DNA of 41,707 bases. It comes from JBJXGV01 sp046160485. GTDB lineage: Bacteria; Orphanbacterota; Orphanbacteria; JBJXGV01. Positions within the stretch are counted from its first letter, which is position 1, and the number at the start of each line of letters is the position of its first letter. Below the pieces are notes generated by a model that worked only from the letters and a program-made list of their open reading frames with translations, had not been told where the DNA came from and did not search any database. A program made the translations under genes and the position numbers. The stretch spans positions 1 through 41,707 of the forward strand of contig JBJXGV010000032.1 of NCBI GenBank assembly GCA_046160485.1, read 5' to 3'. Below, in pieces: positions 1 through 7,933 of this stretch.

Positions 1-1473
1 TTCGACCGTCACCTTCCAGTAGCCGAAGGCGGCGTTCGGGAAGACCTTCGACTGCTCGGTCTCCTCGCACTTCAGGAACGCCTCGCAGATGCGCGCGATG
101 TCGTCGTCCGACAGCTCGCAGTTCTTCTTGCCCAGGTTCTTGCGCAGCGGCTTGAACCATTGGGTGGCGTCGATGAGCTGCACTTTGCCCTGGCGGTGCG
201 CCGGCTTGCGGTTGGTGAGCACCCAGATGTAGGTGGCGATGCCAGTGTTGTAGAACATGTTGAGCGGCAGCGCGACGATGGCTTCGAGCCAGTCGTTCTC
301 GATGAGCCAGCGGCGGATGTTGCTCTCGCCCTGGCCGGCGTCGCCGGTAAAGAGAGAGGACCCGTTGTGCACCTCGGCGATGCGGCTGCCCAGCGCCGAC
401 TTCTCGTTCATCTTCGAGGCCATGTTGGCGAGGAACAGCATCTGCCCGTCGCTGGAGCGGGTGACGAGCGACAGTTCCTCGCCCTTGTGCATGACCTTGA
501 AGCGCGGGTCGCGCATCCCGTCCTTGCCGCCCATCGCCTCGAGGTCTTTCTTCCAGCTCTTCCCGTACGGCGGATTCGCGAGCATGAAGTCGAACTCTTG
601 CGCGGGGAAGGCGTCGTGCGAGAGCGTGGACCATTCCGCGCCGCCGACGATGTGGTCGGCGCTCTCGCCTTCGCCCTTCAGTAGCATGTCCGCCTTGCAG
701 ACGGCGTAGGTCTCGGGGTTGATCTCCTGGCCGTAGAGCAGGCACTTCACCTGCTGGTCGCGTTTCGCACCGATCGCCGTGAGCGTTTCCTCTCCCACGG
801 TGAGCATGCCGCCCGTGCCGCAGGCGCAGTCGTAGAGCAGGTAGGTGCCGGACTTGACCTGGTCCTCGATCGGCAGGAACACGAGATTCGACATCAGGCG
901 CACGGCGTCGCGCGGCGTCCAGTGCTCGCCGGCTTCCTCGTTGTTCTCCTCGTTGAACTTGCGGACGAGCTCCTCGAAGACCGTGCCCATCGAGTGGTTG
1001 TCGATGCCGGCCGGCGAGAGGTCGATGTCAGGGTCGAGGAACTTGTTGATTAGAGTGCTGAGCGAATCGGAGCGCGAGAGCGTCGGGAGCTGATTACGAA
1101 ACTTGAAGTTCTCGAGGATGTCCTGGACGTTGGGCGAGAAGCCGTTGAGGTAGTCCTCGAAGTCGGCGAGCAACTGTTGCTGGCTGCCGCGAGACTTGAG
1201 ATCGCGCAGCGTGAACTTCGAGGTGTTGTAGAATGCCTGACCCGCAGCGTCGCACAGAGCGGCGCGCTGCTCGGTGATGCGCGCCTCGTCGAGCATCTTC
1301 TTGGTCTCGAGCACCTTCTGCTTGGTCGGCTCGAGCACCGCGTCCATGCGCCGGATGACGCACATCGGCAGGATGACGTCGGGGTACTTGCCGCGCTTGA
1401 AGAGGTCGCGCAGGACGTCGTCGGCGATGCTCCAGATGAACGAGACGATCTTGTTGTGAGTTGACTGGTCCAT
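1..1473 (-). CDS. hsdM: Type I restriction-modification methyltransferase subunit HsdM (partial, C-terminus off the left edge)
   Basis: This is the N6-adenine methyltransferase subunit of a type I restriction-modification system, which methylates the target together with a specificity subunit (HsdS). I translated 491 open codons from an ATG at 1473; the frame runs off the left edge. The N-terminal helical HsdM domain (from MDQSTHNKIVSF) is followed by the SAM-binding motif DCACGTGG at about residues 215-222 and the catalytic NPPYG at about 300-304. An AAGGAG Shine-Dalgarno sits about 10 bases upstream of the ATG. The family is usually about 500-800 residues, so little or a third may be missing. 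hsdS and hsdR are not in the window and would be expected further left. The toxin-antitoxin pair lies directly upstream on the same strand, 35 bases away. Confidence 0.93.
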   Translation of the reverse strand, partial: MDQSTHNKIVSFIWSIADDVLRDLFKRGKYPDVILPMCVIRRMDAVLEPTKQKVLETKKMLDEARITEQRAALCDAAGQAFYNTSKFTLRDLKSRGSQQQLLADFEDYLNGFSPNVQDILENFKFRNQLPTLSRSDSLSTLINKFLDPDIDLSPAGIDNHSMGTVFEELVRKFNEENNEEAGEHWTPRDAVRLMSNLVFLPIEDQVKSGTYLLYDCACGTGGMLTVGEETLTAIGAKRDQQVKCLLYGQEINPETYAVCKADMLLKGEGESADHIVGGAEWSTLSHDAFPAQEFDFMLANPPYGKSWKKDLEAMGGKDGMRDPRFKVMHKGEELSLVTRSSDGQMLFLANMASKMNEKSALGSRIAEVHNGSSLFTGDAGQGESNIRRWLIENDWLEAIVALPLNMFYNTGIATYIWVLTNRKPAHRQGKVQLIDATQWFKPLRKNLGKKNCELSDDDIARICEAFLKCEETEQSKVFPNAAFGYWKVTVE

Positions 1474-1508
1474 CGTCGCGTGTCTCCTTCGCGTTCTTTA
1501 GTTCTGCG

Positions 1509-1883
1509 TCAGACTCCCCGCGATCGCCGCGGAAACGGACGCTGCCGCGCTCGATCGCGGTCCAACACGGTGAATCGGCCGACGAACTCCACCCCACTTC
1601 TCGTCGCAAGCTCGCGGAGTAGCAGTCCAGGTTCTTCAGGGGAAGCCGGCTCGAAGCGCAGAAGGATGACGCCTGAAGGAAGCGAGCCCGAGCCGCGGTA
1701 CACGAGCGCTCCGATGTCGCGGTCGAACGTGAGATTGACGCGACCGTCGGTTGCCGCGCGCTGCATCAGTGCGCTGTCGGTTGCGCGACTCAACGATTCA
1801 GAGGCGGCAAGCACATCAAGACCCGCATCGCGGAGAAGCAGCACGCTCGCGAGCGGAAAGTTCACGTCCGCAGGCAGGCGCAC
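1509..1883 (-). CDS. DUF5615-type PIN-like toxin
   Basis: A 124-residue protein matching the DUF5615 PIN-like family, small putative ribonucleases paired with DUF433 antitoxins. The N-terminus reads VRLPADVNFPLASVLLLRDAG, with the family's early acidic residue in the ADVNFP segment; a second acidic pair lies in NLTFDRDIGAL. I chose the GTG at 1883 because its G is the last base of the preceding antitoxin's TAG (TAGTG), which implies translational coupling, and because the family N-terminus starts exactly there. The longer frame upstream to 2012 is arginine-rich and overlaps the antitoxin. Toxin activity is inferred from family and pairing only. Confidence 0.8.
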   Translation of the reverse strand: MRLPADVNFPLASVLLLRDAGLDVLAASESLSRATDSALMQRAATDGRVNLTFDRDIGALVYRGSGSLPSGVILLRFEPASPEEPGLLLRELATRSGVEFVGRFTVLDRDRARQRPFPRRSRGV

Positions 1884-2122
1884 TACGCGGCGCCAGGTCG
1901 AACCGGGAAGACCGCTTCGTCGCCGAGCGTGTCGGCGGCGAAGGCGAAGACGGCGCGAAAAGCCTCGGGCGTCAGCGATGGGTAGTTTTGCAAAACCTGC
2001 TGCTCGGTCCACCCAGCCGCGAAGAGTGCGAGAACGAAGTCGACAGCGAGACGTGTTCCGCGAACGACCGGCTTGCCCGAGAGAACGTCGGGCTCAGCTG
2101 CAATGTGAGGTCTCCAGTCCAT
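1883..2122 (-). CDS. DUF433 family antitoxin
   Basis: A 79-residue DUF433 protein. The family hallmark GKPVVRGTRLAV lies at about residues 16-27, followed by a helical region (VLALFAAGWTEQQVLQNYPSL) resembling the DNA-binding helix-turn-helix part of these antitoxins. It precedes and overlaps the DUF5615 toxin by one base, the usual antitoxin-first order. The ATG at 2122 gives MDWRPH, typical of the family. The start codon and about 55 bases upstream lie in a 73-bp repeat found again at 5982-6054. No strong Shine-Dalgarno is seen; a TAGACT hexamer 9 bases before the ATG could be a -10 element of a nearly leaderless transcript (weak inference). Confidence 0.85.
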   Translation of the reverse strand: MDWRPHIAAEPDVLSGKPVVRGTRLAVDFVLALFAAGWTEQQVLQNYPSLTPEAFRAVFAFAADTLGDEAVFPVRPGAA

Positions 2123-2177
2123 GGCGAAGCGAGTCTACCTCACGGGCGAGTGGCGCTCCAGACGCATGTCGCCGCGG
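2105..2177 (-). repeat. 73-bp diverged repeat, copy A (5' region of the DUF433 antitoxin)
   Basis: Aligned by eye with 5982-6054, without gaps, at 60 of 73 identical bases. The copy covers the first six codons (MDWRPH), the ATG and about 55 bases upstream of the antitoxin, so it carries its putative promoter and translation start. Differences are spread along the whole length, so the duplication is old. Confidence 0.75.
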
Positions 2178-2275
2178 TCCCGCCTACATTCAGTCGAGGT
2201 GACGCGCGCGTTCTCCTGCCAATCCGCGAAGACTTGCTGAGTTCCTCGATCCCTGACGAACTCGATGCGGCGCGG

Positions 2276-2959
2276 CTAGCGAGCCTCGGTGTTCGCTGAG
2301 CCGCCGCAGATGGCGGAGTCCGGCGCGGCGGCGGCGACCCACCGGTAGTGCCCGGTCAACGCATAGGCGAACAGAACGTCGTCGATCTGCGCGCCGCTCC
2401 CGATGTTGTGGAGGACGAGGTGGCGGCCGGCGGCCGCGCTGTCGGAGACGATGCCGATGTGCGGCGAGCCGGATGGGAGGCGCCACGTCACGATATCGCC
2501 GGGGCGATAGTCTTGCGCGCGAACCGAAACCGGAAGCGTCTCGCCGTGCCGGCGGAAGTATGTGGCGAGGTTGGGCACGCGGCGGTGATCGATGTTCGCG
2601 TCGGGGCGCGCGTGACCCCAGAGTTTCGGGTACTCGCTCCACGAACGGAGCATGTCCTCGTGCAAGAGCGCTTGGAGATCGAAGCCGGCGTGGCGGAACG
2701 CGCGCACGACGACGTCCGTGCAGACGCCACGCTCGATCGGCACGTCGCCGCACGGGTATTCGATCCGCTGGTATCGCCCGTCGTAGATAAGCGTCACGCC
2801 GACCTGTCGCCGGGCCCCAGCAATGACGCGGGCTACGACGCTGGTTGGTTCGCTCTCTGTTTCGTCCGCTCCGGCGTGTCGCGCGAACGCGAGCCCGAAC
2901 GCGAGATCGAGCGCGAGCGCGAGCACAAGCGCCAACCCACGCGCCAACCCAAGCGCCAT
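2276..2959 (-). CDS. Secreted DUF1287 family protein
   Basis: A 227-residue protein of the DUF1287 family, which shares features with NlpC/P60-like cysteine peptidases but has no firmly known function. The core begins with QVGVTLIYDGRYQRIEYPCGD, then RGVCTDVVVRAFRHAGFDLQ (likely catalytic Cys in the GVCTD segment), NIDHRRVPNLATYF and the conserved DIVTWRLP and PHIGIVSD blocks (His in PHIG). I chose the ATG at 2959 because it opens a signal peptide, MALGLARGLALVLALALDLA, ending near RHAGA; the upstream frame is arginine-rich and lacks family character. The signal DNA is a low-complexity run of GCGCTC-like units. The product is probably periplasmic and could act on cell wall. It stands alone between a toxin-antitoxin pair and a YhcG-type gene. 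Confidence 0.85.
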   Translation of the reverse strand: MALGLARGLALVLALALDLAFGLAFARHAGADETESEPTSVVARVIAGARRQVGVTLIYDGRYQRIEYPCGDVPIERGVCTDVVVRAFRHAGFDLQALLHEDMLRSWSEYPKLWGHARPDANIDHRRVPNLATYFRRHGETLPVSVRAQDYRPGDIVTWRLPSGSPHIGIVSDSAAAGRHLVLHNIGSGAQIDDVLFAYALTGHYRWVAAAAPDSAICGGSANTEAR

Positions 2960-3074
2960 CTGCGGCGGGCGCGGGCGGCCACGTAGGTGCGCGCTCGACC
3001 GTTTCAACAAGACGCGCTTCCGATCAACTCCGCCATGAGGCGCATCGCGCGCTTCGTTTTCTCGAGGTCGGCGA

Positions 3075-4166
3075 TCATGCTCGGTTTCTCTTCTTCGGCC
3101 GCCTCGGTGGCTCATTTTCAGCCGGCTCCGGCGCGTTCAGCGCGTAGAACTCGTGCAGCTTGGCCGCGAGCAGTTTCTTGTCCGGCAGTTGCGTCTGATA
3201 CTCGGCGATGAGCGCGGGCGACAGGGAGCGGCTCAGCGCGTACTCGACCACCTCGCTGTTCTTCGACGCGCACAGCAGCACGCCGATTGCCGGGTTCTCA
3301 TGTGGCTTGCGGTGGTCGCGGTCGAGGGCTTCGAGATAGAACTCCAGTTTGCCGAGGTACTCAGGCTCGAAGCGGCTCACCTTCAGCTCGACGGCCACGA
3401 GGCAGTTGAGCCCCCGATGAAAGAAGAGGAGATCGAGCGCAAAGTCCCGGTCGCCTACTTGCACGGGGTATTCCGATCCGACAAAGCAGAAGTCGCGCCC
3501 GAGTTCGACGAGGAAGTTCCTCAGACGCGCCAGCAGACCCCGATGCAGGTCGTTTTCCGTGTGGGTCGTCGGCAGGTCGAGAAACTCGACGAAGTAAGCG
3601 TCCCTGAAAACGCTTCCGGCTGCGGCGCCGTGAATTTGTGTCACCGCTGCTGACACTTTTGGCGGGCGCAAGACGCTCTGCTCGAACAGGGCCTGCCGAA
3701 ACTTCTGTTCCAGCTCTCGTTTTCCCCAGCGCTCCCGGATGGCCATGCGCAGGTAAAACTCTCGTTCTTCCGGGCGCTTGGACTGCGTCAGGATGATGAG
3801 GTTGTGCGTCCACGGCAATTCTCTCACCAGCGGTGAGAGTTTTGGATCGCCTCGGTAGGCCTCGAAGAACTGCCGCATGCGCCAGAGGTTCTGCGGCGAG
3901 AAACCGCGCAAACCGGGTTCGCGCCGCGCGATATATCCGGCGAGCCGCACGACCGTTCCCTTGGCCCAGCCGTCGGCCTCGATCTTGTGGTGTAAGTATT
4001 CGCCGATCCTCCAGTAGAGGTCGATCAGCTCGGAATTCACCGCCTGTACGACGCGTTGGCGAGACGCTTGGATCAGGAGCACCACCTCCGCGAAGGCAGC
4101 CTCGACGGGAGTGTTTTCACCTGTGGTCGTGGTGCGAGGCGCTTTCGCGATCCGTTGCTTCTTCAT
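3075..4166 (-). CDS. YhcG/DUF1016 family PD-(D/E)XK nuclease-like protein
   Basis: A 363-residue protein with the two-part YhcG architecture. The N-terminal DUF1016 domain contains LYWRIGEYLHHKI, GFSPQNLWRMRQFFEAY and LPWTHNLIIL. The C-terminal PD-(D/E)XK nuclease-like domain contains DFALDLLFFHRGLNCLVAVE followed by LK, giving the D...ExK active-site pattern. Members are often found near type I restriction-modification genes and mobile DNA; their biochemical role is poorly known. I chose the ATG at 4166 (MKKQRIAKAP) because GAGGAG lies about 10 bases upstream. An alternative ATG at 4202 adds 12 residues with a weaker ribosome site. The C-terminus is basic (RRPKKRNRA). The hsdM gene nearby supports a defence-associated setting. 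Confidence 0.88.
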   Translation of the reverse strand: MKKQRIAKAPRTTTTGENTPVEAAFAEVVLLIQASRQRVVQAVNSELIDLYWRIGEYLHHKIEADGWAKGTVVRLAGYIARREPGLRGFSPQNLWRMRQFFEAYRGDPKLSPLVRELPWTHNLIILTQSKRPEEREFYLRMAIRERWGKRELEQKFRQALFEQSVLRPPKVSAAVTQIHGAAAGSVFRDAYFVEFLDLPTTHTENDLHRGLLARLRNFLVELGRDFCFVGSEYPVQVGDRDFALDLLFFHRGLNCLVAVELKVSRFEPEYLGKLEFYLEALDRDHRKPHENPAIGVLLCASKNSEVVEYALSRSLSPALIAEYQTQLPDKKLLAAKLHEFYALNAPEPAENEPPRRPKKRNRA

Positions 4167-4354
4167 TGCGGAGATCTCCTCGACGATGCTTTCGGCAGAC
4201 ATTCGTTCTCGATGGCGAGGGTGGTTGCCCTGATGGCGTCGCACGTGGAAACAAGAAGTGCGCCAAGTGGGACGGGCAGCGAGCGGGGGAGCAAGGTTGC
4301 TCGATCTGTGCTTCGCGGTGCAGCGTCGGAAGCCACATTACGGTGGAGGCGAAT

Positions 4355-5332
4355 TCAATCCACCGCCGACCCAATCAGCTCCGCGAACTTCTTCAGGTCG
4401 ATGTTGCCGCCCGAGACGATCGCAACGATCGGTCCCTGACCGGCCTTGCCGGTGAGCGCCGCCGCGAGCCCGAGCGCCCCCGCGCCCTCAGAGATGACGC
4501 GCGCCTTCTCCGCCATGAGGCGCATCGCGCGGCGCGTCTCGTCGAGGCTCACGACGATGCAGCCGTCGACGACCGGGCGCATGCGCTCCCACATGCGCGG
4601 GAAGACGCTCTTGCCGCCCGCGCCGTCGACGAACGACGGCTGCCAATCCGCGAAGACTTGCGGCGAGCCCTTCGCGAACGAGAGCGCGGCGGGCGCGCCG
4701 GTCTCGGGCTCGGCGCCCCACACGCGGACGCTCGGCGCAAGCGCCTTCATCGCGCTGCCGACGGCCGTGATGAGCCCGCCGCCGCCGATGCCGCAAATCA
4801 CCGCCGCGGTGTCGGGCGCGTCTTCAAGAATCTCGAGCCCCATCGTCGCGTGGCCCGCTATGAAATTGTGATCGTCGAACGGGTGGATGAAGGCGCCTTC
4901 GACGCCGGGCTGCGCGCGAGCGCCGAGCGCCTTCCACGCGTCGTCGTACGAGACGAGCACGAGGCGCGCGCCGAGCGCCCGCATGCGATCGAGCTTCGAC
5001 GCGGGCGCGCTCTCGATCGCGACGACCGTGCACGGCACGCCGGCGCGCCGCGCGGCGTACGCGACGCCTTGCCCCGCGTTCCCCGCGCTGATCGTCCACA
5101 CGCCGCGCGCGCGCTCCGCCTCCGGCAGCATCGCGACCGCGTTCGCGGCGCCGCGCAGCTTGTACGCGTTGATCGGCTGCAGATTCTCGAGCTTCAGCCA
5201 AATCTCCGGAAACTCCGGCCCCAACTCGAGCCGCACGAGCGGCGTGCGCACCGCGACGCCCGCAATGCGCCGCCGCGCCTCGCGGATCTCGGCGAGTTCG
5301 ATCGGGCGAACAGGTTCAAGCGTTGCGGGCAT
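4355..5332 (-). CDS. PLP-dependent threonine/serine dehydratase
   Basis: A 325-residue fold-type II PLP enzyme that would deaminate threonine or serine to the 2-oxo acid plus ammonia. Lys58 in NAYKLRGAANA is the expected Schiff-base lysine, SAGNAGQG (about 82-89) binds the substrate carboxylate, and the glycine loop CGIGGGGL (about 180-187) binds the PLP phosphate. A late SGGN motif lies near residue 310. There is no C-terminal ACT domain, so it resembles the short catabolic or racemase-like forms rather than feedback-regulated biosynthetic IlvA. The ATG at 5332 has GGAAAG about 8 bases upstream. It does not obviously belong to its neighbours, a ParE toxin on one side and a YhcG gene on the other. 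A serine racemase is the main alternative. Confidence 0.88.
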   Translation of the reverse strand: MPATLEPVRPIELAEIREARRRIAGVAVRTPLVRLELGPEFPEIWLKLENLQPINAYKLRGAANAVAMLPEAERARGVWTISAGNAGQGVAYAARRAGVPCTVVAIESAPASKLDRMRALGARLVLVSYDDAWKALGARAQPGVEGAFIHPFDDHNFIAGHATMGLEILEDAPDTAAVICGIGGGGLITAVGSAMKALAPSVRVWGAEPETGAPAALSFAKGSPQVFADWQPSFVDGAGGKSVFPRMWERMRPVVDGCIVVSLDETRRAMRLMAEKARVISEGAGALGLAAALTGKAGQGPIVAIVSGGNIDLKKFAELIGSAVD

Positions 5333-5395
5333 TGGTCACTTTCCGTTGCGGTGAGGCGTTGGCGCCGGCCGAAAGTCGGAACTGGACCTGTCTGG

Positions 5396-5698
5396 CTAAA
5401 CCCGCGATTTCCAGTACCCCGGACGCCGTCGCCCGTGGGCGACGGCCACAACATGAATGACCCCGTCTGACAGGTGATAGACGATGGAGAACGGAAATCG
5501 GTGAAGAAGATAGCGGCGCGTCCCAGCGTGGTGCTCGACCCATCGGTGTGGCGCCTCGAGTATTCGTGATACGGCAAGGTCAATCTCTGCGAGGAACGCG
5601 TCCGCAGCAGCGGCACTCCGCTCCGCGTACCACGATTGCGCGGCGCGGGCCTCGGCGATGGCTTCCGGATGGACCTCGAGCGAAACGCCGGGGCTCAT
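5396..5698 (-). CDS. ParE/RelE-type toxin
   Basis: A 100-residue type II toxin of the ParE/RelE superfamily. Typical features are the helical start (PEAIAEARAAQSWYAERS), the central RILEAPHRWVEH block and the strand segment RRYLLHRFPFSIVYHL leading to VVAVAHGRRRPGYW. ParE members inhibit DNA gyrase and RelE members cleave mRNA; the RFPFSIVYH pattern favours the ParE branch. The ATG at 5698 overlaps the antitoxin TGA (ATGA), so the two are translationally coupled. Near the gene's 3' end a perfect inverted repeat with 10-bp arms (5425-5434 and 5437-5446) lies inside the coding sequence. Confidence 0.88.
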   Translation of the reverse strand: MSPGVSLEVHPEAIAEARAAQSWYAERSAAAADAFLAEIDLAVSRILEAPHRWVEHHAGTRRYLLHRFPFSIVYHLSDGVIHVVAVAHGRRRPGYWKSRV

Positions 5699-5937
5699 TC
5701 TCCCGCGATCTGTCGTCGAGCCTCTGCCCAGGGAATCGCTCGGACCGTGCCGGCTTTCAGCTCATTCACTCGCCGAGCGATCTCCACCTCCCAAGCCGCC
5801 TCCGCACCTTCGTCCACCACTGCATCGAGGCTGTCGAGAAGAGACCCAGCAAGTGCAGCTCGGGCCTCGGGCGGGAGCTTCAGAGCTTCCTTCAGAATAT
5901 CGGTCGGGTTCGGCGTCACGCGGTTGGTTCCTCCCAT
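5695..5937 (-). CDS. Addiction-module antitoxin for the ParE-type toxin
   Basis: An 80-residue protein of the addiction-module antitoxin family that pairs with ParE/RelE toxins. It shows the characteristic helices ILKEALKLPPEARAALAGSL and LLDSL, then an acidic middle and AAWEVEIARRVNELKAGTVR, ending in a WAEARRQI segment. It precedes the toxin and overlaps it by four bases. The ATG at 5937 has GGAG-like bases close upstream. A 27-codon open frame (5916-5999) whose first six residues copy those of the DUF433 antitoxin overlaps the start of this gene in another frame. Confidence 0.85.
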   Translation of the reverse strand: MGGTNRVTPNPTDILKEALKLPPEARAALAGSLLDSLDAVVDEGAEAAWEVEIARRVNELKAGTVRAIPWAEARRQIAGE

Positions 5938-5999
5938 TCCGGTCGAGCCCGCACCTCGTGAGCACCAATCTCGCTCGACTCGTGAGGTCGCCAGTCCAT
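5916..5999 (-). other. 27-codon leader ORF or remnant beginning MDWRPH
   Basis: The frame ATG..TGA encodes 27 residues beginning MDWRPHESSEIGAHEVRARP. Its first six codons and the upstream DNA match the DUF433 antitoxin start at 2122; after that the sequence is unrelated to DUF433. It overlaps the start of the ParE antitoxin in a different frame. It could be a remnant of a replaced antitoxin gene or a leader peptide in front of the toxin-antitoxin pair. No sign of expression can be seen from sequence alone. Confidence 0.4.
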
Positions 6000-6054
6000 G
6001 GCGCGACGAGTCTACATCAGACGCGAGCGGCTCTCCAGACTCATCTCGGCGCGG
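5982..6054 (-). repeat. 73-bp diverged repeat, copy B (upstream of the ParE-type module)
   Basis: Second copy of the repeat at 2105-2177, 60 of 73 bases identical, same orientation on the minus strand. It includes an ATG with MDWRPH codons and the TAGACT hexamer 9 bases upstream, both shared with copy A. It lies between cstA and the antitoxin gene and probably supplies the promoter of the second module. Confidence 0.75.
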
Positions 6055-6082
6055 GGAAGTCGGCGTCGCACGGCATGAGCGT

Positions 6083-7933
6083 CTACTTGCGCGGCGCGCT
6101 GGCGGCCGGCGCGGCCGGTGCTCGCGGAGGGATGGGCGCTGACGCGCGTAGTCCGCGCCACCATTCGTACGTGAACGCGAGCGCGATCGCGATGAGTGCG
6201 AGTGCTAGGAGGGCGTTGATGCCGGGTGCGGAGAGGAGGCCCGGGCCGGCGACGGCGAGTGTGACGTTCTGCCGGAGCTGGAGCGCCAGCGCGCAGACGG
6301 TCGTCGCGAGCATGAAGAACGCTGGGATGCGCACGAAGAGCGCGCGCGACGGGCGGCGGACGCCCGGAGCGATCGCGCTCGTGCCGGCAGCGTCGCGCGC
6401 CGCACTCGCGCCGCCACGTGCACCCGTGCTCGCACTCGCACCAGCACCCACGCGCCCAACATCCCCCTTGCTCACCCACGCCGCCAAGAACAACAACGTG
6501 AGCGCCGCGAGCAATTGGTTCGACGAACCGAAGATCGTCCACACCACAAGCCACGTTGGCTGCGGCTTCCCATCGACAACGACCGTCCCGGGTGCGAGCA
6601 CGATGTACAACATGGGCAGCCCAAGCGTGAGGCCGGTGGCAATCCAGCGGCCGGTCTTTCCGCGCAGGCGCAGCAACTCCTCGAGCAGATAGCGCCCGAG
6701 GCGCGTCGCGACGTCGAGCGTGTCGTAGACGAACGTCGCGAACGCGAGCATGCCGAACGTGAGGCCCCAGTGAATCGGCACGTGCAAGACAGCGTGCGTG
6801 AAGTGCGCGATGCCGCGCGCGTAGATCACGCTCGGCGGCGCGGCGAGCGCTTCGGAACCCTTCGCCCACATCATCACCGTCGCGAGCGCCATGATGGCGA
6901 CGACGCCTTCGAGTAGCATCGCGCCATAACCAACGAGCGGCATGTGCGACTCCCTGCCTACCTGCTTGCATGTCGTCCCTGAGCACACTAGGCCATGAAA
7001 GCCGGAGCACGCGCCGCACGCGATCGTCACGAAGAGAAACGGGAAGAGCGGCCCGGCCTTCGGTGAGAGCCAGCCCTCGAACGCGGGATACTCCGCGCGG
7101 AAGCCGCCGAACAGAATGCCGAGGAAGCCGACGCCGAGCGTGATGTAGAGGAAGAAGCCGCCGAGAGTGCCGCGCGGCTGAAGCAGCATCCACATCGGCA
7201 GCACCGACGCGACCGCGCAGTAGAGCAGGATGATGAAGCCCCACGCGACAACGGGATCGGAGAACGGAAGCTGAATCGGAATCGACTGGCCGAGCACGAT
7301 GAGCGCGAACAACACCGGTAGGAAGATCGCGGTACAGAGCCAAAGCGGAACGCGGAAGCGATGGAGCGCGAAGCCCATCATGACCGCGAGCGCCAGATAC
7401 AGAAAACTCGACGTCGCGACGCCGGCGCCGATCGCGTGCGTCGCACCATCCCACGTCTCGACCGCGACGAACTGGCGCGCAGTGACGTCGGTGAACGCGA
7501 TGATGACGTAGAGCAGCGAGAGCCAGATGAAGAGTAGCGACAGCGCATACGCGCGCGGGCCGAGCGTCTCGCGTACCATCTCGGGGATGCTGCGCGCGCC
7601 GTGGCGCACCGACGCGACGAGTGAGCTGAAGTCGTGGCACGCGCCAATGAAGATGGATCCGAGAACGATCCAAAGAAGCGACGGCGCCCAGCCGAATGCG
7701 AGCGCGGCGGTGATCGGGCCGACGACGGGGCCGGCGGCGGCGATCGATGCGAAGTGCTGCGCGAGGAGAACGGCGCGGCTCGTTGGGATGAAGTCGACGC
7801 CGTCGGCGCGCGCGACAGCGGGCGTCGTGCGCGCGTCGTCGAGCCCGAAGCGCGACGCGACAAAGCGTCCGTACACGCGGAACGCGATGATGAACGCGAT
7901 GCCGCACGCGGCGGCGATGAGTGCAAGTGGCAT
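6083..7933 (-). CDS. cstA: CstA-type carbon starvation protein / peptide or pyruvate transporter
   Basis: A 616-residue polytopic inner-membrane protein of the CstA family, linked in other bacteria to uptake of peptides or pyruvate under carbon limitation. Recognisable blocks are the N-terminal YGRFVASRFGLDD, FIPTSRAVLLAQHFASIAAA, GPVVGPITAALAFGWAPSLL, SLVASVRHGARSIPEM and FHGLVCSGTTCKQV, with TM segments throughout. Between the last TM segments, about residues 488-530, is a low-complexity Ala/Gly/Ser-rich insert. The C-terminus (PPRAPAAPAASAPRK) is also low in complexity. The ATG at 7933 has no clear Shine-Dalgarno. It is divergent from the GH144/ABC operon with only about 90 bases between, so the two could share control; that is inference. 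Confidence 0.93.
   Translation of the reverse strand: MPLALIAAACGIAFIIAFRVYGRFVASRFGLDDARTTPAVARADGVDFIPTSRAVLLAQHFASIAAAGPVVGPITAALAFGWAPSLLWIVLGSIFIGACHDFSSLVASVRHGARSIPEMVRETLGPRAYALSLLFIWLSLLYVIIAFTDVTARQFVAVETWDGATHAIGAGVATSSFLYLALAVMMGFALHRFRVPLWLCTAIFLPVLFALIVLGQSIPIQLPFSDPVVAWGFIILLYCAVASVLPMWMLLQPRGTLGGFFLYITLGVGFLGILFGGFRAEYPAFEGWLSPKAGPLFPFLFVTIACGACSGFHGLVCSGTTCKQVGRESHMPLVGYGAMLLEGVVAIMALATVMMWAKGSEALAAPPSVIYARGIAHFTHAVLHVPIHWGLTFGMLAFATFVYDTLDVATRLGRYLLEELLRLRGKTGRWIATGLTLGLPMLYIVLAPGTVVVDGKPQPTWLVVWTIFGSSNQLLAALTLLFLAAWVSKGDVGRVGAGASASTGARGGASAARDAAGTSAIAPGVRRPSRALFVRIPAFFMLATTVCALALQLRQNVTLAVAGPGLLSAPGINALLALALIAIALAFTYEWWRGLRASAPIPPRAPAAPAASAPRK

Noticed and set aside
1480..2299. 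Long plus-strand open frames across the toxin-antitoxin pair
   Set aside because: They are arginine- and serine-rich shadows of the minus-strand genes, with no family features or ribosome sites.
2880..2957. Repeated GCGAGC-like units as a CRISPR or regulatory repeat
   Set aside because: They encode the low-complexity Ala/Leu signal peptide of the DUF1287 protein and vary without spacer structure.
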